Positions 8,110 to 16,971 of a stretch of 64,000 bases of DNA are shown here, one piece after another. Made by a program: the position numbers and the translations under genes. The notes below the pieces were generated by a model. It was given only the letters and a program-made list of their open reading frames with translations. It did no database searches and was not told the DNA's origin. The first letter of the stretch is position 1. Each line of letters starts with the position of its first letter. Origin of the DNA: Actinophytocola sp. (GTDB taxonomy: Bacteria; Actinomycetota; Actinomycetes; Mycobacteriales; Pseudonocardiaceae); the NCBI GenBank assembly GCA_009377385.1, contig WHUD01000004.1, positions 1 through 64,000 of the forward strand, read 5' to 3'.

Positions 8110-9834
8110 TCAGCCCGTGGCGATCAGGTCGGTGATCTCCTCGGCGGGCAGTGGGCCACGGAAGAACTTGCCCCGCGCTGCGATGACTCCCATGCCCGCG
8201 AGGGTGCTGGCCTGCTCCTCGGTGGTGACGCCAGCGGCGCCGATCGGCACGCCGAGCTGCTGCGCGCTGCGGACCAGATGCTCCAGGTGCTGGAACTGCG
8301 TCGAGCCGGAGTAGGCGACGTCAAGCAGCGCGTCGACGATCTGTCCTTCGAGCGACACGTACTCCACAGGAAGCTCGCTGCGGGGGATCAGTTCGAGGTC
8401 GGCCGCCGCCGAGACCGCGAGCACCAGCTTGACGCCGATCTCGTTGAGCACGCTCAGCGAGTCGTGCACCTCGCCCCTGGTGTCCACCAGCGTCCCGCTG
8501 TCCGCGCACAGCCGCAGCGCCGTCGACGGGACGTCGTGCTTGGCGAGTTGGCCGCGCACGATGCCGACGAGGTCGTCGTCGATCGCTAGCCGCCGTAGCG
8601 GCCGCACACATAGGTCGGGCGTGCGCTCACCGGCTTCCTGCTGCCAGCGGGCGTAGTCCTTGAGCGCCTGGTCCAGCATCCAGGTGCCGATGCGCACGGT
8701 CATACCGGTCGCGTCGGCGAGCGGCAGGAAGTCGTCGCGTTCCAGACGACCTTCGGAGGGGTGGTTCCAGTACAGCCGCGCGTTGACGACCGGCACCAGG
8801 CGCGAGCCGTCCAGCTTCACAGTCGGCTGGTACCTCACTTCGAACTCGCCGCGCTCAATGCCGCCCGCGATGCCCGCGCCGAGCCGGTAGCGGCGCCGGT
8901 CCTCGGCGTCCAGCTCGGTCTCGTAGAGCATCCACTTGGCCCTGCCCGCTTCCTTGGCGCGGTGCAACGTGACCTCGGCTGCGCGCAGCATGTCCTTGTC
9001 GGTGGTGCTGCCCGGTGCGCGCAGCACGATGCCTGCGCTGGCACTGATGCCCACGCCGGCGTCGTCGATGTAGATCGGCTCGGCGAGCCAGTTGAGCGCG
9101 TGCTCGACCCGGTCGATGACGTACTGCGGAGTCAGCTCACCCTTCAGCAGCACGCCGAAGCCGTCCCCGGTGAGCCGGGCGACGCTCTCGTCGGCGCCGC
9201 TGAAGGCGTCCCGCAGGGTGGTCGCGACGGCTTCCAGGATCTTGTCGCCCGCCTCGGATCCGAGCCCGTCGTTGATCACGCGGAAGCCATCGATGTCGAG
9301 CAGCACCAGCGCGACGGTGGCATGCGACTTGTCCACCATGGCCGACTCGAGCTGGCCGTGGAAGTTCGCCGCGTTGGGCAGTCCGGTCAGCGGGTCGTGA
9401 AGGTTCTGGTGTCGTAATCGCTCGTGCAGCAGGTTGAGGTCGGTGATGTCCTCGACCATCAGGACCGGGTACATCGTGTCCGCCTGGTCGGCGGGCAGCG
9501 AGCTGAGCGTGAGCTTGGTGCGGACCGGGCCGTCTTCGGCGTTCTCCAGTTCCGTCTCGAATCGGGTCGGCTCGGCAGGCGCGGCGCCGGTGTAGCTGGT
9601 GAGTAACGCGGCCAGCGCCGCGGCGTCGGCCTTGCCACGGACGTACTCGGTGAACTTGGTGTCAGCGAGGGCATCGGGTGCGATACCGAGCATGGTGCCA
9701 AGCGAGGGATTGGCGCTGACGATTTCGCCTGTGGCGTCCAGCAGCGCGATGCCAAGGGGAGCGTCGGTGAAGAGGGCGACGAATCGATCGCTTGCCGCGC
9801 TCCGCATGTCGAGCGGAGCACACGGGTCGTTCAA
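8110..9834 (-). CDS. PAS-GGDEF-EAL protein with degenerate catalytic motifs
   Basis: 574 residues: PAS sensor (about 12-125), GGDEF-type domain (about 145-305, beginning DPLTGLPN) and EAL-type domain (about 320-570). The GGDEF signature reads TGDGF, the EAL signature is replaced by NAR in VVNARLYW, and the DDFG-like region is VSAAADL. Both c-di-GMP synthesis and hydrolysis are therefore probably lost, and the protein may act as a nucleotide-binding or protein-interaction module. The start is a TTG with GAGGTG upstream; an ATG nine codons later is the alternative. No membrane segment is seen, so it is probably cytoplasmic. The convergent LCP gene shares its terminator. Confidence 0.82.
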   Translation of the reverse strand: MNDPCAPLDMRSAASDRFVALFTDAPLGIALLDATGEIVSANPSLGTMLGIAPDALADTKFTEYVRGKADAAALAALLTSYTGAAPAEPTRFETELENAEDGPVRTKLTLSSLPADQADTMYPVLMVEDITDLNLLHERLRHQNLHDPLTGLPNAANFHGQLESAMVDKSHATVALVLLDIDGFRVINDGLGSEAGDKILEAVATTLRDAFSGADESVARLTGDGFGVLLKGELTPQYVIDRVEHALNWLAEPIYIDDAGVGISASAGIVLRAPGSTTDKDMLRAAEVTLHRAKEAGRAKWMLYETELDAEDRRRYRLGAGIAGGIERGEFEVRYQPTVKLDGSRLVPVVNARLYWNHPSEGRLERDDFLPLADATGMTVRIGTWMLDQALKDYARWQQEAGERTPDLCVRPLRRLAIDDDLVGIVRGQLAKHDVPSTALRLCADSGTLVDTRGEVHDSLSVLNEIGVKLVLAVSAAADLELIPRSELPVEYVSLEGQIVDALLDVAYSGSTQFQHLEHLVRSAQQLGVPIGAAGVTTEEQASTLAGMGVIAARGKFFRGPLPAEEITDLIATG

Positions 9835-10011
9835 GGTGCACCTCGTTCAGGTATGACCGCTGGTGCCGCAATAGAGTGCGATCCAGGCGGGTGGGCGGGC
9901 CGGACAGAACCAACACTGAGTATGGCTGAGAGCGAACCCTTGCTAAATCACCATGAACCGTGTGAGGTGTCTACCGGCCGATAGAGTGACCTTGAGCGAT
10001 TATTGGTTACG

Positions 10012-11469
10012 TTAAGTGGCATTGCCGGAAATCGTGTGCAGCTGCACGGGAAGACCGTCCACGGGCATCGGCAAAGCGACATAATCCCACCGAGTTTGGT
10101 ACTTTTCCGGCAGTTTCCAACGGTAGGTTCGCAGCATTTCGTGTAGAAGAGCTTTCACTTCTATCATGCCGAATTGCATCCCGATGCATTTGTGTGCGCC
10201 GCCCCCAAAGGGGACCCACGCGAACCGGTGAGACTTGTCTTCCCTGCGATGCTCGGCGAAGCGCTCTGGATCGAACCGCATCGGGTGACTCCAGTACTCC
10301 GGCAGGAAGTGGGTCACCATGGGTGACAACCCGACGAACGACCCCGCTGGCACGTAATGGCCCAGGATGTCGACGTCCTTGACGGCTTTGCGTGGCAGGC
10401 TGGGTACCGGCGCCATCAAACGCAGCGACTCCTTGATCACCAGATCGAGCGAGTGCAGTGACTCCAGCGCGGCGAGGTCGGGCAGGTCGTCACCCAGCGC
10501 GAGCGACTCCTGCCTGACCCGTTCCTGCCACTCCGGGTGCTTGCCGAGGTAGTACAGCGCGGCCGTGCTTGTGATCGTGGACGTGTCATGGGCGGCCATC
10601 ATCAGAAAGATCATGTGGTTGACGACATCGGCGTCGTCGAACCGCTCGCTGTCCTCGGTCGTGGCGTGACACAGCGCGGTGAACAGATCGGAGCCGTCGC
10701 TGGCGCGTTTGGCCGGCAGGCTCTCGGTGAAGTAGCGCTCCAGCAGCCGCCTGCCGCGCAGGCCCGCCGACCACCGGCCGAACGGCACCGGGTACCGCAC
10801 CACGGCCGTGCTGCCCCGCACCGTGTCGACGAACGCGCGGTTGAGGCGTTCGGTCTGACCCCCGGGCGGGGCGTCCATGAACACGCGCGCCGCGATGTCG
10901 AGGGTGAGCCGCTTGAGCTGCCAGTACATCCGTAGCCGCTGGCCGGTCGGCCAGTCGCTCATGCCCGCGCGCACCGCGGCGGCGACGTGGTCGGCGTAGC
11001 CCGCCATGCGGGGGCGGGTGAACGCCTGCTGCATGATCCTGCGGTGGAACTTGTGCTCGTCGAAGTCGAGCAGCATCAGGCCGCGGTGGAAGAACCGGTC
11101 GATGAAGAAGTGCCAGCCCTCCTGGGAGAACGCCTTGTCGCCGTTGGCGAGCACCTGCTGCGCGGCGTCAGGGCCGACAAGGGTGACCATGCGCTCGCCG
11201 AGCATCCCTGACCATGACACCGGGCCGTAGCGCTCGTAGCGCCGCAGTCCGAAGTCGAGGCCGTAGCGCATGTACTCCAGGCTGTGACCGACGAACGGCG
11301 CACCGAAGTCGCCGAGGACCGGCTTCAGCCCGCTGCCCGCTGGCGGTTCGGCGAACGGCTCCGCCGGCCACGTCTTGTTGAGCACCTTGTTGTCGACGGC
11401 GCGGGGGAGCGGGACCGAGGTCAGCGTCGGGACCCGTTCGCGGAGGCCGGTCACGAGGGTATTCGACAT
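10012..11469 (-). CDS. cytochrome P450
   Basis: 485 residues with a complete P450 fold signature: I-helix AAHDTST around 292-298, ExxR at Glu347-Arg350, and heme-ligand loop [11 protein letters not shown] with Cys428. No membrane anchor is seen, so it is soluble and needs separate redox partners, none of which is encoded nearby. A GGGGAGGA site precedes the ATG. It is transcribed divergently from the atu-like operon and shares about 190 bases of control region with two dyads, so it may hydroxylate a substrate or intermediate of that pathway; this is an inference from position only. The CYP family could not be assigned by eye. Confidence 0.92.
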   Translation of the reverse strand: MSNTLVTGLRERVPTLTSVPLPRAVDNKVLNKTWPAEPFAEPPAGSGLKPVLGDFGAPFVGHSLEYMRYGLDFGLRRYERYGPVSWSGMLGERMVTLVGPDAAQQVLANGDKAFSQEGWHFFIDRFFHRGLMLLDFDEHKFHRRIMQQAFTRPRMAGYADHVAAAVRAGMSDWPTGQRLRMYWQLKRLTLDIAARVFMDAPPGGQTERLNRAFVDTVRGSTAVVRYPVPFGRWSAGLRGRRLLERYFTESLPAKRASDGSDLFTALCHATTEDSERFDDADVVNHMIFLMMAAHDTSTITSTAALYYLGKHPEWQERVRQESLALGDDLPDLAALESLHSLDLVIKESLRLMAPVPSLPRKAVKDVDILGHYVPAGSFVGLSPMVTHFLPEYWSHPMRFDPERFAEHRREDKSHRFAWVPFGGGAHKCIGMQFGMIEVKALLHEMLRTYRWKLPEKYQTRWDYVALPMPVDGLPVQLHTISGNAT

Positions 11470-11486
11470 CGAGTCCTCCCCTGGGA

Positions 11487-11510
11487 TGAGCTATACGGAT
11501 GTACAGCTCA
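11487..11510. promoter_or_regulatory. dyad upstream of the P450 gene, possible operator
   Basis: 24 bases with arms TGAGCTATAC and GTACAGCTCA around GGAT; ten-base arms match with one mismatch. It lies 18 bases before the P450 start codon. TetR-type regulators often bind dyads of this size; no regulator is proven. Confidence 0.4.
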
Positions 11511-11567
11511 CGGTTCCCCGTTGTTGGCCGTTCGTCAAGAGACGATGACCGAGCGGGCGAACAAAAA

Positions 11568-11583
11568 CAAGCACGCGTGCTTG
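11568..11583. promoter_or_regulatory. perfect 16-bp palindrome, possible TetR operator
   Basis: CAAGCACGCGTGCTTG is a perfect palindrome flanked by A-rich and T-rich runs, midway between the divergent P450 (start 11469) and TIGR03084 (start 11659) genes. Its position in the shared control region of an operon that ends with a TetR gene (20992-21603) makes it the leading candidate for that regulator's site. Confidence 0.55.
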
Positions 11584-11658
11584 CTTTTTTCCTGTCGTGC
11601 TGCCAGGCTGAGCACAGCGGAGCAGGATGCGTCCCAGGCAATGAAGCAGGAGGACCGC

Positions 11659-12471
11659 ATGGTCGAACTGTCGGCTGTCCTCGCCGATCTGGCGGCCGAG
11701 AGCGAGGAACTGGACCACGTCGTGGCCGGGTTGTCCGACGAGCGGTGGGCGCTCGACACCCCGGCGGCAGGCTGGACCATCGCGCATCAGATCGCCCACC
11801 TGGCCTGGACCGACGAGCAAGCCCTACTCGCGGCGAGCAAGCCAGACGTCTTCCTTGGCGAACTGGAGCGGGTCGCGGCGGAGGCCGACCCGACGGCGCT
11901 GGTCGACGACGCCGCCGCGGCGGGGGCGCGGCGCGCTCCCGCCGAGTTGCTCGACGCGTGGCGGCAGGGCAGGGGCGAGCTGGGCGACGCGCTGGCGAGC
12001 GTGCCCGATGGCACCAAGGTGCCGTGGTTCGGGCCGCCGATGAGCGCGGCGTCCATGGCGACCGCGCGCATCATGGAGACCTGGGCGCACGGCCAGGATG
12101 TCCGTGACGCCCTCGGCGTGACCCGCGCGCCCACCGCACGGCTGCGGCACGTGGCCCACATCGGGGTGCGCACCCGCGACTTCGCCTACGCCGTCAACGG
12201 CATGCCCGCGCCGGCCGAGCCGTTCCGGATCGAGCTGACCGCGCCTGACGGCGACACCTGGACCTGGGGCCCGCCCGACGCGCCGCAGCGGGTCACCGGC
12301 GACGCCCTGGAGTTCTGCCTGCTGGTCACCCAGCGCAGGCACCGCGACGACACCACGCTCACCGCCGTCGGCACCGACGCCGACACGTGGCTCGGCATCG
12401 CGCAGGCCTTCGCCGGCCCGCCCGGTGGTGGCAGGAAGGCGAGTTCGGGAGAACGGGGGCCTTTCCAATGA
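11659..12471 (+). CDS. TIGR03084 family protein (DinB/MDMPI-like fold)
   Basis: 270 residues starting at ATG 11659 behind a strong AGGAGG. The N-terminal half has the DinB/maleylpyruvate-isomerase-like pattern: [14 protein letters not shown] supplies candidate metal-binding His residues, and METWAHGQD supplies another near residue 150. The C-terminal half ([19 protein letters not shown]) matches the TIGR03084 family. Members are often encoded beside AtuA-type genes in actinobacteria; their reaction is not established, and a mycothiol-dependent step is possible by analogy with the fold. It is the first gene of an eight-gene operon, and its TGA overlaps the ATG of atuA (ATGA at 12468). Confidence 0.82.
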   Translation: MVELSAVLADLAAESEELDHVVAGLSDERWALDTPAAGWTIAHQIAHLAWTDEQALLAASKPDVFLGELERVAAEADPTALVDDAAAAGARRAPAELLDAWRQGRGELGDALASVPDGTKVPWFGPPMSAASMATARIMETWAHGQDVRDALGVTRAPTARLRHVAHIGVRTRDFAYAVNGMPAPAEPFRIELTAPDGDTWTWGPPDAPQRVTGDALEFCLLVTQRRHRDDTTLTAVGTDADTWLGIAQAFAGPPGGGRKASSGERGPFQ

Positions 12472-14156
12472 TCAGGATCGGCAACGCCTCCGGCTTCTAC
12501 GGCGACCGGTTCACCGCGGTGCACGAGATGCTGACGGGCGGTGAGCTGGACTACCTCACCGGCGACTACCTCGCCGAGCTGACCATGCTCATCCTCGGCC
12601 GCGACCTGATGAAGGACCCGAACCGCGGCTACGCCAAGACGTTCTTGCGGCAGATGCGGGAGAACCTGGCGCTCGCCGTCGAGAAGGGCGTCATGGTCGT
12701 CGTCAACGCGGGCGGGCTGAACCCCGCCGGGCTGGCCGACGCGCTGCGGGAGCTCGCCGCCGACCTGGACGTCGACGCCAGGATCGCCCACGTCGAAGGG
12801 GACGACCTGCGCTCGCGCGCGGACGAGCTTGACCTGGGCCGGCCGCTCACCGCCAACGCCTACCTCGGCGCGTGGGGGATCGCGGAGTGTTTGCGGGACG
12901 GCGCGGACGTCGTCGTCACCGGCAGGGTCACCGACGCCTCGCTGATCGTGGGACCCGCCGCCGCGCACTACGGCTGGGGCGTCGAGGACTACGACGCGCT
13001 CGCGGGCGCCGTCGTCGCCGGGCACGTCATCGAGTGCGGCGCACAGGCCACCGGCGGCAACTACGCGTTCTTCACCGAACTGTCCGCTATGGACCGTCCC
13101 GGCTTCCCGATCGCCGAGATCGACGCCGACGGCAGCAGCGTCATCACCAAACACGACAGCACCGGCGGGGCGGTCACCATCGGCACCGTCACCGCGCAGC
13201 TGCTGTACGAGATCACCGGAGCCCGCTACGCAGGGCCGGACGTCACCGCCCGGTTCGACACCATCCAGCTCACCGAGGACGGTGCCGACCGGGTGCGGAT
13301 CAGCGGGGTGCATGGCGAGCCCCCACCGCCCGAGCTGAAAGTGTGCCTCAACACCCTCGGCGGCTACCGCAACGCGGTGACGTTCGTGCTCACCGGCCTG
13401 GACATCGAGGCGAAGGCGGAACTGGTCAAGCGGCAGGTTCACGCCGCGCTCACGGACCACCCCCCCGCCGAGATCAACTGGACGCTGGCCCGCACCGACG
13501 CCGAGGATGCGCCGACCGAGCAGCAAGCCAGCGCGCTGTTGCAGTGCGCGGTCAAGGACGTCGACGCGGGCAAGGTCGGCAGGCCGTTCAGCGGCGCGGC
13601 GATCGAGCTGGCGCTGGCCAGCTACCCGGGCTTCTCCGTCACCGCACCGCCGTCGGACGCTTCGCCGTACGGCGTGTACCGGGCGGCGTTCGTCGACGCC
13701 AAGGCGGTGCCGCACGTGGCGGTGCTGCCGGACGGCGCCCGCACCGACATCGCGCCAGCCGCCAGCACACAGGCGCTGACCGAGGTCGCCGAGCCCGCAC
13801 TGCCCGAGCCGCTGGAGCCAGGGCCCACCCGTCGCCTTCCGCTGGGCACCATCGCCGGTGCCCGCAGCGGCGACAAGGGTGGCAACGCCAACCTCGGCGT
13901 CTGGGTGCGCTCCGAGCGCGCGTGGCGCTGGCTGGTGCACACGCTCGACGTGGACGAGTTGCGGCGGCTGCTGCCGGAGACCGCCGAACTGCCGGTCACC
14001 AGGCACGTGCTCGGCAACCTGTGGGCACTGAACTTCGTCATAGACGACATCCTCGGCCAGGGTGTCGCCTCCCAGGCCCGGTTCGACCCGCAGGCCAAGG
14101 GCCTTGGCGAGTGGCTGCGGGCCCGCCACGTCGACATCCCTGAGGAGCTGTTGTGA
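12468..14156 (+). CDS. atuA: AtuA-like acyclic terpene utilisation protein (DUF1446)
   Basis: 562 residues. The N-terminal 440 residues are the DUF1446/AtuA domain ([66 protein letters not shown]). The C-terminal 100 residues, starting [16 protein letters not shown], are the AtuA-like ferredoxin-fold domain. Pseudomonas atuA is required for citronellol and geraniol growth, but its catalytic role is not defined. The gene overlaps its neighbours by four bases on both sides, implying translational coupling. Its presence is the main argument for an atu-like rather than a simple leucine (liu) pathway. Confidence 0.85.
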   Translation: MIRIGNASGFYGDRFTAVHEMLTGGELDYLTGDYLAELTMLILGRDLMKDPNRGYAKTFLRQMRENLALAVEKGVMVVVNAGGLNPAGLADALRELAADLDVDARIAHVEGDDLRSRADELDLGRPLTANAYLGAWGIAECLRDGADVVVTGRVTDASLIVGPAAAHYGWGVEDYDALAGAVVAGHVIECGAQATGGNYAFFTELSAMDRPGFPIAEIDADGSSVITKHDSTGGAVTIGTVTAQLLYEITGARYAGPDVTARFDTIQLTEDGADRVRISGVHGEPPPPELKVCLNTLGGYRNAVTFVLTGLDIEAKAELVKRQVHAALTDHPPAEINWTLARTDAEDAPTEQQASALLQCAVKDVDAGKVGRPFSGAAIELALASYPGFSVTAPPSDASPYGVYRAAFVDAKAVPHVAVLPDGARTDIAPAASTQALTEVAEPALPEPLEPGPTRRLPLGTIAGARSGDKGGNANLGVWVRSERAWRWLVHTLDVDELRRLLPETAELPVTRHVLGNLWALNFVIDDILGQGVASQARFDPQAKGLGEWLRARHVDIPEELL

Positions 14157-15376
14157 ATTCTGCTTGCAGGAACGAACCATCAAACACGACGGACTTGTTC
14201 GAGACGCCGGAGCGCATGGCGCTGCGCGAAACCGTGCGTCGGTTCACGCGCGAGCAGATCCTGCCGCACCAGGACGACTGGGAGCGCGCCGGCGAGCTGC
14301 CCCGCGAGCTGCACCGCAAGGCGGCCGACATCGGCCTGCTCGGGCTCGCGTTCCCCGAGGAACAGGGCGGCGGTGGTGGCGACGCCATCGACTCGCTGGT
14401 CGTTGCCGAGGAGATGATCTACGCGGGCGCGTCCGGCGGCCTGATCGCCTCGCTGTTCACCCACGGCATCGCGCTGCCGCACATCGCGACCGCGAACGAC
14501 CCCGCGCAGGTCGACCGCTGGGTCCGGCCGACGCTGGCCGGGGAGAAGATCGGCTCGCTGGCAATCACCGAACCGGACGGCGGCTCCGACGTCGCCGGCA
14601 TCCGCACCACGGCCAAGCGCGACGGCTGTGGGGGTACCCCCGCCAATGGAGGCGTAGCCGGCGGGGGAGACTACGTCGTCAACGGCGCCAAGACGTTCAT
14701 CACCTCGGGCTGCCGGGCGGACTTCGTCACCACGGCGGTGCGCACCGGCGGGCCGGGCGCGCACGGCGTGTCGCTGCTGGTGATCGAACGGGACACGCCG
14801 GGCTTCACGGTGTCGCGGAAGCTGGACAAGATGGGCTGGCGCTGCTCGGACACCGCCGAGCTGTCCTTCGCCGACTGCCGGGTGCCCGCGTCCAACCTGG
14901 TCGGCGAGGAGAACACCGGCTTCGTGCAGATCGCGCAGAACTTCGTCACCGAACGGCTCAGCCTCGCGGTGCAGGCATACGCGGCGGCGCAGCGGTGTCT
15001 CGACCTGACCGTGGCGTGGTGCCGCGATCGCGAGACGTTCGGGCGGCCGTTGATCTCGCGGCAGCTCGTGCAGCACAAGCTTGCCGAGATGGCGCGCAAG
15101 ACCGACGTCGCGCGTGTCTACACGCGCGATCTCGCGCGGCGCTACATAGCGGGGGAGAACGTGCTGACACAGGTCGCGTTCGCGAAGAACACCGCCGTTG
15201 AGGCCGGGGAGTGGGTCGCCAACGAGGCGGTCCAGCTGCACGGCGGGCTCGGCTACATGACCGAGTCCGAAGTGGAACGTCAGTACAGGGACATGCGGAT
15301 CCTGGGCATCGGTGGTGGCACCAACGAGATCATGACCGGGCTCGCGGCGAAACTGTTGGGATACACGGCATCATGA
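14153..15376 (+). CDS. acyl-CoA dehydrogenase (isovaleryl/citronellyl-CoA type)
   Basis: About 407 residues with the full acyl-CoA dehydrogenase fold; AITEPDGGSDVAGI and the C-terminal QLHGGLGYMTESEVERQYRD are typical. The EGT motif that carries the catalytic Glu in medium-chain enzymes reads GGT here. A Glu in VTERLSL lies where isovaleryl-CoA dehydrogenase has its catalytic base, so a branched substrate is likely. The GTG start at 14153 overlaps the atuA stop; ATG 14216 is an alternative. A 42-bp in-frame palindromic insertion (14627-14668) adds 14 Gly/Ala-rich residues in a surface loop between the KRDG and DYVVNGAKTFI strands. It probably plays the AtuD or LiuA role. Confidence 0.88.
   Translation: MNSACRNEPSNTTDLFETPERMALRETVRRFTREQILPHQDDWERAGELPRELHRKAADIGLLGLAFPEEQGGGGGDAIDSLVVAEEMIYAGASGGLIASLFTHGIALPHIATANDPAQVDRWVRPTLAGEKIGSLAITEPDGGSDVAGIRTTAKRDGCGGTPANGGVAGGGDYVVNGAKTFITSGCRADFVTTAVRTGGPGAHGVSLLVIERDTPGFTVSRKLDKMGWRCSDTAELSFADCRVPASNLVGEENTGFVQIAQNFVTERLSLAVQAYAAAQRCLDLTVAWCRDRETFGRPLISRQLVQHKLAEMARKTDVARVYTRDLARRYIAGENVLTQVAFAKNTAVEAGEWVANEAVQLHGGLGYMTESEVERQYRDMRILGIGGGTNEIMTGLAAKLLGYTAS
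14627..14668. repeat. 42-bp in-frame palindromic insertion
   Basis: The insertion contains the palindrome GGGGGTACCCCC (14630-14641) and an overlapping inverted repeat CCCCCGCC/GGCGGGGG (14637-14644 with 14660-14667). It separates the usual KRDG and DYVVNGAK segments of the acyl-CoA dehydrogenase and keeps the reading frame. No similar copy was noticed elsewhere in the window. Confidence 0.6.
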
Positions 15377-16971
15377 CGGCATTGCGTACGACTGTCGATA
15401 CGGCAGCGGAGGACTTCGCGGGGTACCGCGAGGCGATGGAGACCAAGCTCGACGAGCTGGAGACCGAGCACGCCAAGGCCATCGAGGGCGGCGGCGAGAA
15501 GTACACCGAACGGCACCGCAAGCGCGGCAAGCTGCTCGCTCGGGAACGCATCGAGCTGCTCATCGACGAGGACTCGCCGTTCCTCGAGCTGTCACCGCTT
15601 GCGGCGTGGGGCTCCGACTACAAGGTCGGCGCGAGCATCGTCACCGGCATCGGCGTCGTGGAAGGCGTCGAGTGCGTGATCATCGCCAGCGACCCGACGG
15701 TCAAAGGCGGCTCTATGAACCCGTGGAGCGTCAAGAAGGGCTTCCGCGCCGCCGACATCGCCGCGCAGAACCGGCTGCCCACGATCAACCTGGTCGAGTC
15801 GGGCGGCGCGGACCTGCCGACACAGAAGGAGATCTTCATCCCCGGTGGCCGCACCTTCCGCGACCTGACACGGGCGTCCAAGGAGCGGGTGCCGACGGTG
15901 GCGCTGGTGTTCGGCAACTCCACCGCGGGCGGTGCGTACCTGCCAGGCATGTCTGACTACGTCGTCATGGTCAAGGAGCAGGCCAAGGTGTTCCTCGGTG
16001 GGCCGCCGCTGGTGAAGATGGCGACCGGTGAGGAATCCGACGACGAGTCTCTGGGCGGTGCTGAGATGCACGCCCGGACCTCCGGCCTCGCGGACTACCT
16101 CGCCATCGGCGAGGAGGACGCCATCCGGCTCGGCCGGAGCATCATCCGGCGGCTCAACTGGAACAAGCAAGGTCCTTCGCCGAAGCCGTCCTACACCGAA
16201 CCGCGCCACGACGCCGAGGACTTGCTCGGCATCGTGCCCACCGACCTGAAGGTGCCGTTCGACCCGCGCGAGGTCATCGCCCGCGTCGTCGACGGCTCGG
16301 ACTTCGACGAGTTCAAACCGCTGTACGGATCCAGCCTGGTCACCGGCTGGGCGGACATCCACGGCTACCCGGTCGGCATCCTGGCGAACGCACGCGGCGT
16401 GCTGTTCAGCGAAGAGTCGCAGAAGGCGACGCAGTTCATCCAACTGGCGAACCAGTCCGACACGCCGCTGTTGTTCCTGCACAACACCACCGGCTACATG
16501 GTCGGCAAGAACTACGAGCAGAACGGCATCATCAAGCACGGCGCGATGATGATCAACGCGGTGTCAAACTCGACCGTGCCGCACATCTCGGTGCTCATGG
16601 GCGCCTCCTACGGTGCGGGGCACTACGGCATGTGCGGGCGCGCCTACGACCCGAGGTTCCTGTTCGCGTGGCCCAGCGCGAAGTCGGCCGTGATGGGCGG
16701 GCAGCAGCTCGCCGGGGTGCTGTCGATCGTCGCGCGGGCGGCCGCCGAGGGCAGGGGACAGGCCTACGACGAGGAGCACGACGCCGCCATGCGCGCCATG
16801 GTCGAGGGTCAGATCGAAGCGGAGTCCATGCCGATGTTCCTGTCCGGGATGCTTTACGACGACGGGATCATCGACCCCCGCGACACTCGCACCGTGCTCG
16901 GCATGAGCCTGTCCGCGATCCACAACGCACCAGTCGAAGGAGCGAGGGGCTATGGCGTCTTTCGCATGTAA
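15373..16971 (+). CDS. acyl-CoA carboxylase beta (carboxyltransferase) subunit
   Basis: 532 residues, the size of methylcrotonyl- and geranyl-CoA carboxylase beta subunits. It has the two crotonase-like halves, with oxyanion-type loops at FGNSTAGGAYLPGM and MGASYGAGHYGMCG, a VESGGADLPTQ segment, and AEMHARTSGLADY. It transfers CO2 from biotin to an enoyl-CoA. Sequence alone does not separate methylcrotonyl from geranyl-CoA specificity; AtuA in the same operon favours a longer terpenoid substrate. The ATG overlaps the previous stop (ATGA), and the 3' end overlaps the alpha-subunit start by 20 bases, so the two subunits are made from one coupled message. Confidence 0.88.
   Translation: MTALRTTVDTAAEDFAGYREAMETKLDELETEHAKAIEGGGEKYTERHRKRGKLLARERIELLIDEDSPFLELSPLAAWGSDYKVGASIVTGIGVVEGVECVIIASDPTVKGGSMNPWSVKKGFRAADIAAQNRLPTINLVESGGADLPTQKEIFIPGGRTFRDLTRASKERVPTVALVFGNSTAGGAYLPGMSDYVVMVKEQAKVFLGGPPLVKMATGEESDDESLGGAEMHARTSGLADYLAIGEEDAIRLGRSIIRRLNWNKQGPSPKPSYTEPRHDAEDLLGIVPTDLKVPFDPREVIARVVDGSDFDEFKPLYGSSLVTGWADIHGYPVGILANARGVLFSEESQKATQFIQLANQSDTPLLFLHNTTGYMVGKNYEQNGIIKHGAMMINAVSNSTVPHISVLMGASYGAGHYGMCGRAYDPRFLFAWPSAKSAVMGGQQLAGVLSIVARAAAEGRGQAYDEEHDAAMRAMVEGQIEAESMPMFLSGMLYDDGIIDPRDTRTVLGMSLSAIHNAPVEGARGYGVFRM

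Noticed and set aside
12186-14183. Long minus-strand open frame (665 codons) opposite the atuA gene
   Set aside because: It mirrors atuA, its translation is His/Gly/Val-rich without any domain, and the plus-strand product is clearly conserved.
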